This document shows positions 1 through 12,267 of a stretch of DNA of 64,000 nt, in pieces. The DNA is from Pogona vitticeps (taxonomy: Eukaryota; Chordata; Lepidosauria; Squamata; Agamidae). The stretch covers positions 145,353,001 through 145,417,000 of the forward strand of contig NC_135786.1 of the NCBI RefSeq assembly GCF_051106095.1, given 5' to 3'. Below the pieces are notes generated by a model. That model made no database searches. It saw only the letters and a list, made by a program, of their open reading frames with translations, and had not been told where the DNA came from. Within the stretch, counting starts at the first letter, position 1; every line of letters starts with the position of its first letter. The position numbers and the translations under genes are program-made.

Positions 1-1886
1 TTACATATAATATGCATACTGTCTTCAACACCTGAACCAAAACAGAACACCATCTTACATATGGACATAAAATACATGTATGCTCCTCTAAAAATATTGG
101 ACAACATTCCACTGTGCAGGTTCTCCTGAACAATGGTAATGATGTCATCACCAGATTGCTACTAATTGAAGACTTCCTTTCTTGACTTGGGTGCACACGG
201 CTTGCAAGCAATGAGACAAATTTGCGTGCACACTGAAACTGAAAAGGGTAGTCTTGTACTTGTGGTAACCTGATGCTGCTGCTGTTCCTGTTGCAGGGCT
301 GGAACCTGCCCAACAGGATTTTGACCAGTGGGTATTACTGCAATAAAGAATTGGGTGCTTTACTCTAATAATACATATTAGAAAAAAATAAGATACCGCT
401 GGAGCTCTGCTTTGCATAATTGTTGTATGGATGTTCTGTACTGATGTTGCCCTTTGGACAACTGCATTTACTGGCCGTTAGCTTCAGTGATGGGACTTAC
501 TATAGCGTATTCAGTCAATTTTTAGGGGTTCCAGATTCTCTTATGGATAGAAAGGCCTAATTTTTCAATGCTTTGGTACCCTTCAGAGATTTCAGACTAC
601 ATGCTTTATTAGCCTCAGTCAACATTATCTATGATCACATGATAGAAGCTGTAGCATTAAAGGGGAGCAGACTGAGGAAGGCTTATCTACATCACCTACA
701 CTCTTTCACTTGAGAACAGGCATAAATACCTGTTAGACCATACCAAGTGCCCATCACATTTAGGGACTTAGAATACCGTGGTCAGTTGCATCTTATCTAC
801 ATTTTCTTCGATTCCAGTGAATTATATTTGCATCTTATCTACAACTTTATCAATTCCAAACCATCTAAATTGTTGCATAGCTTAACACATAATATAATAA
901 CATTAAAACAAACAAGAGCAAACAGAGGAATGCCTATTCATCTCCTGCTGCTTTGCAGAAGGACCTTCTGTGCTGTTCCATCTAAATTATTCACCACCAC
1001 AACCCAAAAAATGTTGGTAAAAATAATAGACAAAAGGTGCTATCTCATACTCCCTTCCATGAGAGTAAGGCCCATTCAACTCAGTCGGTCTTACCTCTAA
1101 GCATACATGCACAGGATTGCACTGAAAATAACTATAAAATCAAGTCATAACTTTGATACCAGTTAGCAACTGCAAAGTTAAAGCATGTGGGAGAGAGGAG
1201 GTCCAAGATGATTTCAAAAAGTTAACTCTTGCTTCCTAGTCTTTCTGATGGAAAGATTATGACTGGTCTAGGAAAGGCTGCACACCACAACAAGGGGCTG
1301 GTATTTAAGTAAAATCCAGCTGCATTTTAGTAAGGGAAGATAGCAATAAATCCTTCTCAAAGAACCAGAACTGCTTGCATGTACTGGAGCAGAAACAACC
1401 TCCCCATCACATTATCTTAAACCCCTAAACCTCTAAACAGAGTTAGACACTAACTCCAAAACCAATAAAGTTAGTTCTTACGAGTAAGCACCACTATTGA
1501 CTCACTGTAGCTCTGGTATGTTTAGGGATAATGCAATAATATCGGTCATTGCTTGATTTACTTTAAGTATCTTAAAGTATTGTTACTGATACTGTACCAT
1601 AGACTTTATTGGGCAATTAAAAATATACACAAAGGGACAATCTTTCTTGGGGGTACTTTTTCCCCCTCTTCAAAATTTGACTTTCTTCCCATTGAGGAAC
1701 CCAGTTTCAAGTGTGAAAAGGGCACTTGTTTCTACAGTAACTGTGTAAATTTTGTGCAGTCCATTCGCAGTACTGTATTAATATATATATATTTATATCT
1801 TTCTCTCTTTGTTGATACCATTCTTGACATTTCCGAATTGCTTGGGGAACTAAAATGTTCCTTATTTGGATAATGATAAAAGGTAA
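1..1886 (-). other. CDH7: CDH7 3' untranslated region and downstream DNA
   Basis: This is the stretch after the CDH7 stop codon in the direction of transcription. It is AT-rich with no convincing coding frame and no repeat I recognise. AATAAA hexamers on the gene strand lie at 1605-1610 and 605-610, so the message could end near 1.59 kb, near 0.59 kb, or outside the window. Cadherin 3' UTRs are often long, so much of this may be transcribed. Confidence 0.45.
1605..1610 (-). terminator. Candidate CDH7 polyadenylation signal
   Basis: AATAAA on the reverse strand about 280 nt past the CDH7 stop codon. It is the first canonical hexamer after the stop; a second is at 605-610. Only the hexamer is visible, so use in vivo is unproven. 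Confidence 0.35.
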
Positions 1887-2377
1887 TTAAGTTGTTCTTT
1901 CAGATTCTATTTCACCATAAAGTTCAGCAAGCTTCTTAAACTCTGGTCCCCAGTCACCAAGGTAATTATAATCCTGGTCAGAATGTGTAGTAGCTGAATC
2001 CAAAGAGCTGATAGATCCAGCTTCTGACCTTTGACCCTCATAAGCATATGTCTGTAGAGAATCATATGGAGGCACACTAGGATCAAGGTCTGCCTCCACC
2101 AATCTTTGTTTAATAAATTGATGAACATCTATCCTGTCAAGGCTGGATGAAGCTGGATGCTTGGTTGCTGGCTTCACTTCAGGCCGGACATCCCTCCGAT
2201 ACTTCAGTTCTTCAGCAGCAGAGGGGTTCCGCAGAGCTGAGATGTCAAAAGCTTCTGTATCCTCTTCGCCTCCGCCCTCATCATCATATGTGACAACATT
2301 TTCCCGGACATCCTCCTCTGAAATGATCAGAGGCTCCTTTTTGCTGCGTCGCAGCGTGATGAAAAGGACCACAATCA
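1887..2377 (-). CDS. CDH7: CDH7 last coding exon: cytoplasmic tail
   Basis: Terminal coding exon of 491 nt including a TAA stop, with a GTCAG acceptor. It completes the transmembrane helix (VIVVLFITL), then gives the basic RRSKKEP stop-transfer sequence. The juxtamembrane stretch [16 protein letters not shown] is where p120-catenin binds in classical cadherins. The C-terminal region ([42 protein letters not shown]) is the beta-catenin-binding region that couples the cadherin to actin. The ending GEIESERTT and the run [13 protein letters not shown] fit cadherin-7 best from memory; CDH20 and CDH19 are the nearest alternatives but end differently. The frame is open throughout, so the host gene appears functional. 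Confidence 0.96.
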
Positions 2378-3086
2378 CTGACGAGAAATTCAGGAGAGGA
2401 AATTAGTAAGGCTGCTGGCTAATTAAATAATTTTGAGTTCATTAATCACATTCTTTTTAACAGATGTGTCCACTTATTCATTCACTGATTACACTGAAAT
2501 AAATGTACATACTATTAACTGCTCAGAACAGGTTCCTCTCTGAGGTATGAAAGAAGGTGCAAGGTAAGCTACCATTTCCTCATAACCTCACATAATCCAA
2601 ATACAGGACTTTAGAAGTATAATCTTGAATTTTATATGAATGTTTACTGAAAGTTTCGAATACCAGTATGTTACAAACATCAACAAATTTTATCTAAATC
2701 CACATAAATAATCAGATTTCCCAAATTCTAAGTTTACTGGCTGATCTTTGCCATGTTTTCTCTTTTGGCTATTTGCTATATTGCCATTTCATTCAACTTG
2801 GGGACAGTATTAACTAGAAAGTTCTGTTTTAGCTGTTTTTCTAATGAAGCCAAGATGAACTTTCCACAACAAAATTACTTTGAAATGACACTTCAAGAAA
2901 AATTGAAACTTGACACAGAGGGATTACATACACATCCCAGTTGTTCTTGGTTTTGCCCACTCCCAGCAACCATAGATATGATCCTCTTCTGGGAAAATCT
3001 AGCAGTTGTAATTTTGCATGAGGGAAGTTGCTCTTTGGAATTTGCTTGTAATTTATGTACACTTCTATTTTGAAAAGCCAGTAAAT

Positions 3087-3350
3087 GGCATTTTGAATCA
3101 TAGAGAAGCAGAAGATTCACATTCATTAACTGGTGGTGTTGTTTAATTTTTTTTGAAGTGTTTAAACAACAAACAAATCTTCTGCTTCTCTATCTATGAT
3201 TCAAAATGCCTGAAAATGGCCCAATATTACTACACATTATTGTGTCTATGTTGCCAGCTGGAAAAACTTTACAAAGCAAAGGACAGCCTGAATGTTGACA
3301 CCAATAACAGCAGTCAAGATGGTCTCCTGAACTCACTACTATTCACAAAG
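3087..3350 (+). repeat. Unidentified interspersed repeat, copy 1, with inverted arm
   Basis: The right part (3176-3350) matches the copies at 8951-9150 and 4480-4640, sharing a core around AAAATGGCCCAAT, then GTTGCCAGC, AATGTTGACA and AGTCAAGA. The first 31 bases (3087-3117) are the reverse complement of 3180-3210 apart from a 4-base gap, so this copy starts as a hairpin with a loop of about 60 nt. I do not recognise the family. Confidence 0.6.
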
Positions 3351-4479
3351 CGATGCCAAGAAGAGGAATATCCTAGAACTTGACTGCTTTTTTTCATCAG
3401 TAAACTACTTCTCACTCAAACACAAAGCAACTGTGTTTTTCAACAAGATCATTAGATGAGTACTGCTTGGAAAATATGGATGGCCATATGTGATGAAACC
3501 TCTGCTTCCAGAGAAGGCAACTGACAGGGTCTTATACATTGAGATGATCAGTCATACTCTGGAGTTGAACTGGCTTTTGAACTGATTGCAGATGTGTATG
3601 GAGATAGGTGGCTTTGATTCACATTTCAGATCTTGGATTCTGAAGATTAAGAGGATGGAGGTCTTTGCGTATCTGCATCAGGGACCTTACTTTCTTTGCT
3701 GAAACATGGTGCCAGCTGAACTTGATCTTTACCGCTGCTCTTGTTTTTGAATCTGGATACTGCCAATATTTCAAACACAAGGTGATGATTCATAAATTTT
3801 GGTATTAAGCAGGAGACTGAGAGACAATATTTGCTGTTGCCTTCAATTTACTATAGAATAGCAAATCAGCATATACAAAAAGTGTGGGGTGTTGAACTTG
3901 ATTTAATATAATTTATTCTATCCAAAAGAGACAGCCAGTTAAATGCCTTAATTTAAACCATTTTACTTCTCTCTCATGGGTTCAAGGAAATCTCCAGCAA
4001 GTATGGTTTTGCAAAGAAAGACCCCAGAGAGTGTTTTAAAATATAAAATTATAACAAGTATCTATACTTTTCCTTAAGCCTTCTCTCGAATTCTGAATGT
4101 GTTGAGCATAAAAGAATATCAGCCCAGAACGAGCATAGCTCGGTACAGATGACTGGGAGTATTATACACTGGCTTGCATGGGGCACAAGTACTCCAAATT
4201 CATGTACACTGCTTGGGGATGAACAATCCAGGAACCTCCCATTGCACAGACATGTACTTGAGTGCATACAGTAAATCTGAAATACTTATTTCTTCTAGGT
4301 ATTTTGATTACCTTTTTTGTGGCTCCAAACAACACATACCTAGAAAATTTGTTGAAAAACAGGCCTAACTGTTGCTTTGTATTTGAATAAGAAGAGGTTA
4401 ACTGATGGGTAAAAAATGAGTCAGCTTCTGGGCTTTTCCCTTGCTTGGTGTTACTTTGTGAACGGGAGTAAGCACAAGA

Positions 4480-4640
4480 GGGTATCCTATAGACCGTCTT
4501 GACTGCTAACATTGATGTTGTCAACATTCAGAGTACTCTTTGCTATGTAAAGCTCAGCATCCTTTTTTTTTTTACTGACAATGTGGGTATGACACTGCAG
4601 AGCAATATCAGGCCATTTCTTGGCACTTGAACTATGGATA
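4480..4640 (-). repeat. Unidentified interspersed repeat, copy 2
   Basis: Reverse-strand copy of the repeat also seen at 3176-3350 and 8951-9150. It reads CTATCCATAGTTC, AAATGGCCTGATATTG, then AATGTTGACAACATC and GTCAAGACGGTC. A short A-run is inserted in the middle. No hallmark gene or tail is visible. Confidence 0.6.
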
Positions 4641-4936
4641 GAGACATGCAATAGCCCACATTCATAAACCAGAGGGTTTTTTAAAAAAATAATTGAATTG
4701 TGAATAACAGTCATCTTTAATACTTTTCATTATGTTCTCCTTTTACAATTACACACTAAGCCCCAAATAACTTAACTTCCCAAAACTATTCGCCAAAATT
4801 GGGTCCCAGCAGCCACTTATTAAATGCTTTAATTTATGACTAAAATAATCAAAGGATATTGCCTCAGAAATTAGATTCACAACTGACAGAAAAGACTGTC
4901 TGGCATTTAAGTTCAAGTCTTTCTACTTTATAAAAA

Positions 4937-5612
4937 TGTCCTCTTTTACTATGTGCCATGAAGTCTCAACTGACTTACAGCAACCCTAATAGGGCTTTCA
5001 AGGTGAGTGAGATATTTAAGGCGTATCTGTGAAGATTCTCAGTCATCTAGGTGAGGTTATCTAGGAGATGAGTCATGGCAACTGGACTTCTTATCAGGTT
5101 GAAATGTGTTGCCACTCATCCAAGTATAGTACTTTCTTCAGTCTGAGCAGAAATCCCTGATATATCCTCCAGGTTGGTTTCACTTTCCCCTGATCTGAAT
5201 AGGCTTATTAGATGGACAAAGCACTGGTGTGAGGGATAATTCCACTTCTGCAGTCCTTCTCCACCCATGGGTCATTAACAGTGGTCTTTTTGGTGTGTGT
5301 GGTCCTGATCTTTCTGGGGACGGATGAAAGGGTAGCATGATAAATAGGAGACAGATTCTATTTAAGGCCTTCACCCCTGTTGAGTGAGAGATTTTCTATA
5401 TGCACACACATGGCCTCCCTGACTCCGCCTCTCAAACCAACCATCTTCTTGGTCCAAAATGGGTACATCTTGGTCATCAAAAAAATTGACCAAGATTTAA
5501 GGAGTGGTTTACCAGCTCCACTCCCCAAGTGAGTTTCCATGTTCGAGTGGAGATTTGAACATAGGCCTCCTGAGTCCTAGTCCAACATCCTACCCATTAC
5601 ACTACACTGGAT
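4937..5612 (-). mobile_element. tRNA-derived SINE, reverse strand, split by a later insertion
   Basis: On the reverse strand the head (5612 down to 5502) shows GGACTAGGACTCAGGAGGCC and the box-B-like GTTCAAATC-type region. The tail (5010 down to 4937) shows AGCCCTATTAGGG and GTCAGTTGAGACTTCATGGC. It shares head and tail with the SINEs at 17768, 34536 and 62533. About 470 bases of foreign sequence separate the halves. Confidence 0.75.
5021..5491 (-). mobile_element. Penelope-like retroelement fragment inside the SINE
   Basis: On the reverse strand the sequence begins with a frame containing ILDQEDGWFERR, SQGGHVCAYRKSL and TQQG, which resembles the segment after the GIY-YIG endonuclease in Penelope-like elements. 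It ends with the family's 3' sequence (GGATGAGTGGCAACACATTT and GACTGAGAATCTTCACAGAT). It is flanked by near duplicates GATATTTAAG (5011-5020) and AAGATTTAAG (5492-5501). It is a different family from the elements at 49.7 and 52.9 kb. Truncated and decayed. Confidence 0.65.
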
Positions 5613-5998
5613 ATCATCCACTTTTACTAGATAAAGGTACATAGTTCTACAATTAAACACTAAACATTTTCCACATATGCTAGAATACCACCAGAGGAGA
5701 AAAGGGGGAGAGCACTGAAAGCAAAACAATCCCAAGAGAGAAAGTTGATTCTCAAAGTGTTCCTGAATATTTAAATATATATATATATATTTTAGAAAAC
5801 CACATTCCTGCCTTGGCCTTGAACTGATCATAAGACTGTGGACTTGGAAACATCATTTAGGAAATCTGATACTCTTTTTTTATGCAACTACATACATTAA
5901 ATTTGTCAATAGAGTGTAACAGAAATATCCAAATTACCAGGATTCTCAGTGCAGACTGAGAAAAGTTTATCACTAATTGTATCAACACAGATATTGAT

Positions 5999-6066
5999 AA
6001 TAATTTCGTTGGTCCAGATAGGCGGGATAAAAATCAAATATATAAATAAATTAATAAATAATTATA
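5999..6066 (+). mobile_element. L2-type LINE 3' tail fragment
   Basis: Short relic ending AGGCGGGATAAAAATCAAAT followed by AAATAAATTAATAAATAA, the 3' end shared by the L2 elements at 12304 and 28.9 kb. No coding part remains. Confidence 0.5.
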
Positions 6067-8433
6067 CAGTACTAGAATTTTTCAACTTCAGTCCACACTG
6101 CATTCCATTGATTTTTCTGGCATATGAGAATGGACTGGATCCATTTGATTTTATAATAGATATCAACTGAAGGAATATTTTTAATTGTTTTCTGACTATA
6201 GATACAACAATTAACACCTAATGATTTCCAAGAAATGTATAACAGTCAAACATACAACATAAAACAATATATGAAATCAAGCTATAACTAAAATAATCTA
6301 CTATAAAATGTAGATGATTTGCACCAGGAGACCTTCAACAAGCAGCTACCTACAGATAAGAACTGAATAATTTTAATATAAAGCAGAAAAATGTTCCACA
6401 AGGAGGCAGCCACCACACTAATGAGAATGCCATCCCAAAGAAAGCAACATCTGTACTCAGGAGCAGACAGAATGGGAGTGAGGAATTTCCAGTATTGCCT
6501 AATGAGCTTTTTATTTCAAAACAGTTTCTTACCTAATTAATTTTTATTTATTCAAATGTTGTCATTCTCTCCACTGGGACTTGCCTGTAGTCTATTGAAA
6601 GGAATTGCTCCTTACCAGCAACCTCAAACCTCAAACTAACTTTTTTTAACCAGTTAAGGGAATAAGATTGTTAATAAAGATGCTTACCAAATATGTCAAT
6701 AAATGACTGCTAATACAGATGCTTAAGAAATTTACATACATAGGTATATTCCTATTCCTCCTATCTGGATAAAGATTTGCTGGTTTTATTTTTAAAAGGA
6801 ACACAATTAGATGAAGATGAACAGTGCAATATCATCCAAGGATGTTCTGGCTGCAAGGGAACTGAAAAATGCTGAATTGTTTTCTGCTGGCACCCTAATT
6901 TCCCTTGGGCAGCAGAAACCCCTTTGGCTGGCTGAATTCATAGGGCTCAGATTTGTCCGCCGAGGAGTCAAAATTGGTGGTAAAGGGGTGAAGCTGAAGC
7001 CAGATCCAAACGTCCTCCTGCCGAAGATTATAGTTACAATGGTGGTACATAGTTAGGTCAAAGTGTCAGTAGTCCTAAGTAATTTCCAACACTCCTAGGC
7101 TGGGAATTTGAATTTAGCATGAGCTCAGATGGCTTAATCTCAACTCAACTGGTCCTCAGTCAGTGCAGCCAGTTAGAATTGTACTCTTAGTCCCTTTCAG
7201 AATAGATTTGATGCAATCAATGAGACTTAAATTAGTAAAGATTAAATTCCAATTGGGAGTTTACTTTATGAAAGGATGGAAAATAAATTGACATTATCTG
7301 TTTTAGAACTCAGGCTATCCAAACCATGTAAAAATGTGTGCACAGTTCTTAGTTTCTCAACAAGGGGAGCAACCCGCAAATGTCAAGTGTCCACTTTCTT
7401 TTTAAATTTCAAACAAAGAAATGCGTACAACAAAAAAAGTGTAAATTCAAGTGTAATTCAAAAATGTGTACAAGTATGTTTAGTCAGCAGGTGACACGCT
7501 GACAAGTGGCTGCTTTAGGAAAGATACAAAGCAATTGCCAATGTATTCCCATGAGGGGTATTAGGTCTTAACCTAATATGAAGCAAAAACAGAAAGAAAC
7601 CAAAGATGGATTGAGACTTCGGAGATTTTCACATTCCTAACTCTAGGCAGATCTAAGTATGGATTAATTCCATCATATATAGATCCCACTGATAATAGTG
7701 TTTCTGTTTCAAAGGGAGTTTACACTCAAGACTTGTAGTACTGCAAACACAAGCATACCTACCTTCTTATACCCTGTATTGCATGAATGAGATACATGGA
7801 ATCTCAGTCAAAGAAGAATATTAGCTCATGGTTACATTTCAAATTAGCCTGAACACATAAGAGTGTTCAAAGGACATGGATCTCCAATGTTTATCTAATG
7901 GAATCCTTTGCTTGCCACCTCAGTCCTTTGCCCTTCTTGATGACACTTTGTGCTGTTATCAGCTTATCCCACAGAAGTAATTAGCAAATGGCTTTCAAAT
8001 GGTTCAGATAGTGCTTCTGGCAGAGAAGTCTCTTAAAAAAAAGAGGGAGAGAGACGGAGAGAAGTTTCTCTTCATCTCTTCTTCTTCTTTCATTTTCCCC
8101 AAGAGAACTGGATAAGGAACTTGAGCTAGTGGTTTCCTGAAATCTTCCTCAATTACCTAGGTAGATTGACAATGCTAATTACTCCCTGACCTCTGCAAAA
8201 TTAATTCCATTGGATGCCAGGAATTCAGCCATCTGCTTTAAAGGCTTTTTAGTCCTATTAATTTGAGCTCAAGCCTTTTTAAAAATATATATCAAAGCTT
8301 TCTATTTCTAATTACCTCTTATCATAAGCAATTTTTGGTTGGAAATGACATTATATTTAAAAGCCATAATGCTGGTGTGATCATGGGAAGGCTGTGGAAA
8401 GGACACCAGTATTTAATCTGGAGGGTGTCTTAC

Positions 8434-8685
8434 CCAGGAGGAGGATGACGCACAGCAGGATTGCAATTAAGGCCCCTGTGCTCAGTCCAGCAGACGAGAG
8501 GAAGGCTTCTGCATGGCAGGTCCTCACACGCCCATCTCTCTCACACGCGCAGACCCGTATCACAAGAGTGGCACTGCTGCTGAGTGAAGGGACCCCTCCA
8601 TCAGAAACCACAATGGGAACGTAGTATACATCCTGGATAGTTCGACTAAATCTTCTCCGTCGGGTGAGGATACTCGCTGTGTTAT
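8434..8685 (-). CDS. CDH7: CDH7 exon: EC5, membrane-proximal stalk and transmembrane start
   Basis: Coding exon of 252 nt with a CCATAG acceptor and a CTGG/GTAAGA donor. It begins DNTASILTRRRRFSRTIQDV, continues through YYVPIVVSDGGVPSLSSSATL and the cysteine-rich VCACERDGRVRTCHAEA, and ends in a hydrophobic run (TGALIAILLCVILLL) that is the first part of the single transmembrane helix. The paired CAC and TCH cysteines are the usual EC5 disulphide positions of type II cadherins. The last codon is split and becomes Val in the tail exon. Intact, with no deviation from family length. Confidence 0.95.
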
Positions 8686-8950
8686 CTATGGAAGCAAAAT
8701 GTAAGTCACAGTATTTTGGTTGTTTCATTTATAACCTACCTCTTCTTCAGTGAAAGCAGAAAAATATGGTAAACCTGTCTCTCCTGAAGCCGAGTTCAAC
8801 ATTCTAACCATGCTGGTTTTGTTACACCATGGCCATAGTGGCTTAGGGATGTAAAGAACACTCACTAAATTATGTTTTAGTCTTGATTTAGGCTGTTTTA
8901 ATTTTCAATACTCCAAAAAACCTCCAGTTTATGAACATGTGATATTGAGC

Positions 8951-9150
8951 TTCTCTATCCATGATCCAAAATGCCAGGAAATGGCCCAATTTTGCTGCAG
9001 AATACTGTGATTGTGTTGCCAGCAGGAAAAAATTATGCAAAGCTTTAATTCAGCAAAAGGCAGCCTTCATGTTGACATCACCAATAGTAGTCAAGACGGT
9101 CAACACATACCCTCTTGTGCTCACTACCATTCATAAGGTGACTCAGCTTT
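8951..9150 (+). repeat. Unidentified interspersed repeat, copy 3
   Basis: Third copy, starting CTTCTCTATCCATGATCC, with the same order of blocks as the copies at 3176 and 4480 (forward and reverse). It has a continuous 73-codon frame from 8961, but the other two copies do not keep that frame, so coding is unlikely. Confidence 0.6.
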
Positions 9151-10924
9151 ATATTGGTCTCAGCTTTTCAGACTCTGTATAAATTCCTTCCTCCTTTTTC
9201 TTTAGTATTCATCAAAAAAAAAAAAACTGGCCAAAGGGCCAGCTGAGGAGCAGGGGGGGGCTGCCGTTGTTTGTGCATGGAAGAAAATAAATGCCGCCCC
9301 CAACATGGCATCTGTTAGATAGAGGTAGCTATATAAGATCTATATCTGCACACCAGCAATAACTTCCTGGCAACCATGATGATTGATTTCTAGATAAATT
9401 TGAGGCATGCGAGATCCAACCAAAAAAGAAGACCCCCAAGATCTCAGGAGGTAGAGTAGAAAGAGCTAAATATATGTGTAGAATTTCTCCCACTGAACTA
9501 AGTGGGATTGAAAAGCACTGAATTTTACCTAGATTTTATCTGGTAAGGACTAATAAATGGGGCTGTTCAAAGTAGCCTGTGTTTTGTCCCTGCTTTTTAC
9601 TTATCCCTTTTGCAGCTTCTTTCACTTTTCAGAGATGGCTCAATAGTTTTCTCATTATCTGCTTGCAATCTCCCCTCTTTTACCACTATGCATCTTTTCA
9701 CTGGGTGTGGAACTGCCATCATCACCATCTCATCCTCTGCGATAGAAGATAATGCTTCCCTCCCCATTGGCATAGAGTAGCCTGCTGGCCAGCAGCATTA
9801 CTGTGTTCAGTGGGGAAAGAAACTCTACCATCATTTTAAGGGAGCATGCATGATACTGTATTGAGGGGGCATCACTCTAATTATGACCTCAAGCAGTGGA
9901 AGTGCTTGAACAGCTGTGATTTCACATGCCACGTAACATGTGTATACAGAGTGTTCCATGCACTGCATACCTAATTCTTTTTAGAAGAAAACTTGTACTG
10001 TTGTGCACAGGTTTTAAATATGGCAGTTTTGTGCATTGACAGCATGGTGAAACTGCAGATTTTTATGTTGGTATTCCCACCAGCCCCTTATTTTGATAAA
10101 CAATTTTTTATTGTAGAACCTAGCAATGCAGAAACTTCGGATTTGCAAATTCATCATATGTTTATCAGAAATGGGAAGGAGTGAATTTTAAATTGGCATC
10201 CTTATCTATAACTTGACGTCTTATGAAATTGATCCATCGCCACTTCAGTTACAGCCCTGCATCATTATTATAAGTATCAATTGAGCCTCATATAAGCTGT
10301 ATCTATAGCAACACCTGCTGCTTTCCCCCAGTCACTTGTATAATGGGCAGAGCTGGAAAAATGAGTGGAGATTATGATTGGAGGATTCTGGGAGTTGCAG
10401 TAAAAATAGTATATTTCTCAAACTTTGATTATATATCAAATTATATATTTTTCAAACTTTGATATTGGACTGGGCTCCTGGAAGCAGATGGCACAGATTC
10501 AATTTTCTTCAGCAATTGGTATGAAAAAGTTTTTCTTCGGGAATTGTCCTAAGGCTTTTCTTACTACCACATTATAGCTAGGTACTAAATGACAGCCTTA
10601 ACTATCAGCATTCTGACTATTTTTGGACAATATAGAAATATTGATGGAGAGCCTCTGTAACATCTATAAGTTCATCTTCTCATCTTCATTATATGAAAGA
10701 TATGCATTCAGAATACAGTATACAGTTCTTTGGGAGACATATTAAATACAAGAGAAGAGAAGCACTAGCTCAAACAAAGGATTTATCTAGTTCAGCATTT
10801 TGCTTCCCTAGTTCCCAGTTAGAGGCCTCTGGAAGCCCACACGAAGGGTTTGAGTACAGTCTTGCTTGTATTTACCAGCAATTGATACTGAACAACATAT
10901 TAAGGCACATTTAACCATTATGAT

Positions 10925-11347
10925 TAGAGATGGGCATAATTGAAAAATGAATCACCAAATTCATTCAAAAATTGGTAATTTGTTGATTCATATTCATACA
11001 AATCAATGCCCTGACAAATGTGAATCAATGAACTTTTAATGATTTTGGATTTGTCGGTTCATTGGGCTATAAAATGCCCCTCTGGTACCCAGAGACACCA
11101 AAATGATAGAGAAGCTTCCCCCAACTCTCCTCTACCGTTCCTCCAATTTTGGTGAAGATTGGGTTTCCCCAAGCCAGCTGCTAAAGGGCACTTTCCTGAG
11201 GGGGGTGTCCACTTTGTGAGTGTATAACTCAGATGCCTAAAACATCTGAATCACAAATTTGTTGATTCACCAAAAAAATCCATGATTTTTTTATTTGTGA
11301 TTTATCGAGCCTGACAAACCACAAATCAAAATGAATTGCCATTTCTA
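10925..11347. mobile_element. hAT-type MITE, 423 bp
   Basis: Terminal inverted repeats TAGAGATGGGCA and its near match TAGAAATGGCA flank a non-coding core, and the element sits between perfect 8-bp copies of ATTATGAT (10917-10924 and 11348-11355). An 8-bp duplication is the hAT signature. Non-autonomous: no transposase frame. Confidence 0.85.
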
Positions 11348-11865
11348 ATTATGATCAGAGATTAGAAATAACAGGTAGGATTGGATAATAAGGGGACTAA
11401 CTTTACATTTCACTTTTAAATTGACAAGACCAATTCCAGTTGTCATTGGCATAATGAGTAATCAATTTTGACTCATTCCTTTATAATTATTCTACCTCTG
11501 ACTGCAGATCAGAGACAAAGAGCTATTTAAAGTTTGGGAAAGTTCTGAAGCCATACGAGTGCTGGTTTAATATGAAATTAAAGCTCTGGTTCACAAGTGG
11601 AAATAACAAGTTACATTTCCCACTCACCTTAGCTAAATGAATAAATGCGGTGTTCTAAAAATAAAGTTTGAAAATCAATGTTAATGAGTCTTAAAGTCAC
11701 TAAATATTAATTAACTAAATATTATTATTGTTACGCTTCTGTTGACAGCATATGCATTTATACATTTTCTTCTACAGAAGGGAAGCATCCAAACGCTTTT
11801 TAAAAAATATTTGTTTAGAAAGAATGATTCTTACTCTTGGACTTCAACTCCCATATGCCCTAGCT

Positions 11866-12001
11866 CACTGGTTCTTAACCTTGGGTTACTCAGGAGTTTT
11901 GGACTGCAACTCCCAGAAGCCTTCACCACCAGCTGTCCTGACTGGGGTTTCTGGGAGTTGCAGTTCAAAAGCATCTGAGTAACAAAGGTTAAGAACCACT
12001 G
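11866..12001. mobile_element. hAT-type MITE, 136 bp (copy 1 of a pair)
   Basis: Almost a perfect foldback: it starts CACTGGTTCTTAACCTTGGG and ends AAGGTTAAGAACCACTG, with CTGGGAGTTGCAGT-like inner arms. Perfect 8-bp target duplications CCCTAGCT lie at 11858-11865 and 12002-12009. The termini resemble Charlie-type hAT ends. Confidence 0.9.
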
Positions 12002-12131
12002 CCCTAGCTAATGCTTCACCCTTCAGGGAGGTGCAGCCAAACCTTGGAAAGCTGTTTGTGGAACCAATAATTCTTTAGCCATTTTCATATAAATGTTTAT
12101 AGCACATCGCCATACACAATTTGGTATAGAA

Positions 12132-12267
12132 CAGTGCTTCCCAACCTTGGGTACCCAAATGTTCTTGGAGTACAACTCCCAGAAACCCTGGCCGACACAT
12201 CTTGTAGTGAAGGCTTCTTTGAGTTTTAGCCCAAGAACATCTGGAAACCCAAGATTGGGAACTATTG
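12132..12267. mobile_element. hAT-type MITE, 136 bp (copy 2 of a pair)
   Basis: Related to the element at 11866 and of the same length. It starts CAGTGCTTCCCAACCTTGGG and ends CCCAAGATTGGGAACTATTG. Flanking 8-mers GTATAGAA (12124-12131) and CTATAGAA (12268-12275) match at seven of eight positions. More diverged inside than copy 1, so probably older. Confidence 0.85.

Larger units (their letters stand above)
2378..8433 (-). other. CDH7: Last CDH7 intron (about 6.1 kb)
   Basis: Intron between the transmembrane exon and the tail exon. It holds two copies of an unidentified repeat (3087-3350 and 4480-4640), a SINE split by a Penelope-like fragment (4937-5612) and an L2-type tail (about 5999-6066). 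The stretch 8150-8330, next to the upstream exon, is unique-looking and rich in TAAT/ATTA cores. I see nothing else in 2400-3080, 3400-4470 or 6070-8430. Confidence 0.85.

Noticed and set aside
747-1100. 117-codon open frame beside CDH7
   Set aside because: No recognisable domain, AT-rich composition and no splice or start context; it lies antisense in the probable CDH7 3' UTR.
6811-7056. 81-codon open frame (MKMNSAISSKDV start)
   Set aside because: Reads like protein at first glance (LAARELKNAELF) but has no family resemblance and no flanking gene structure; probably chance.
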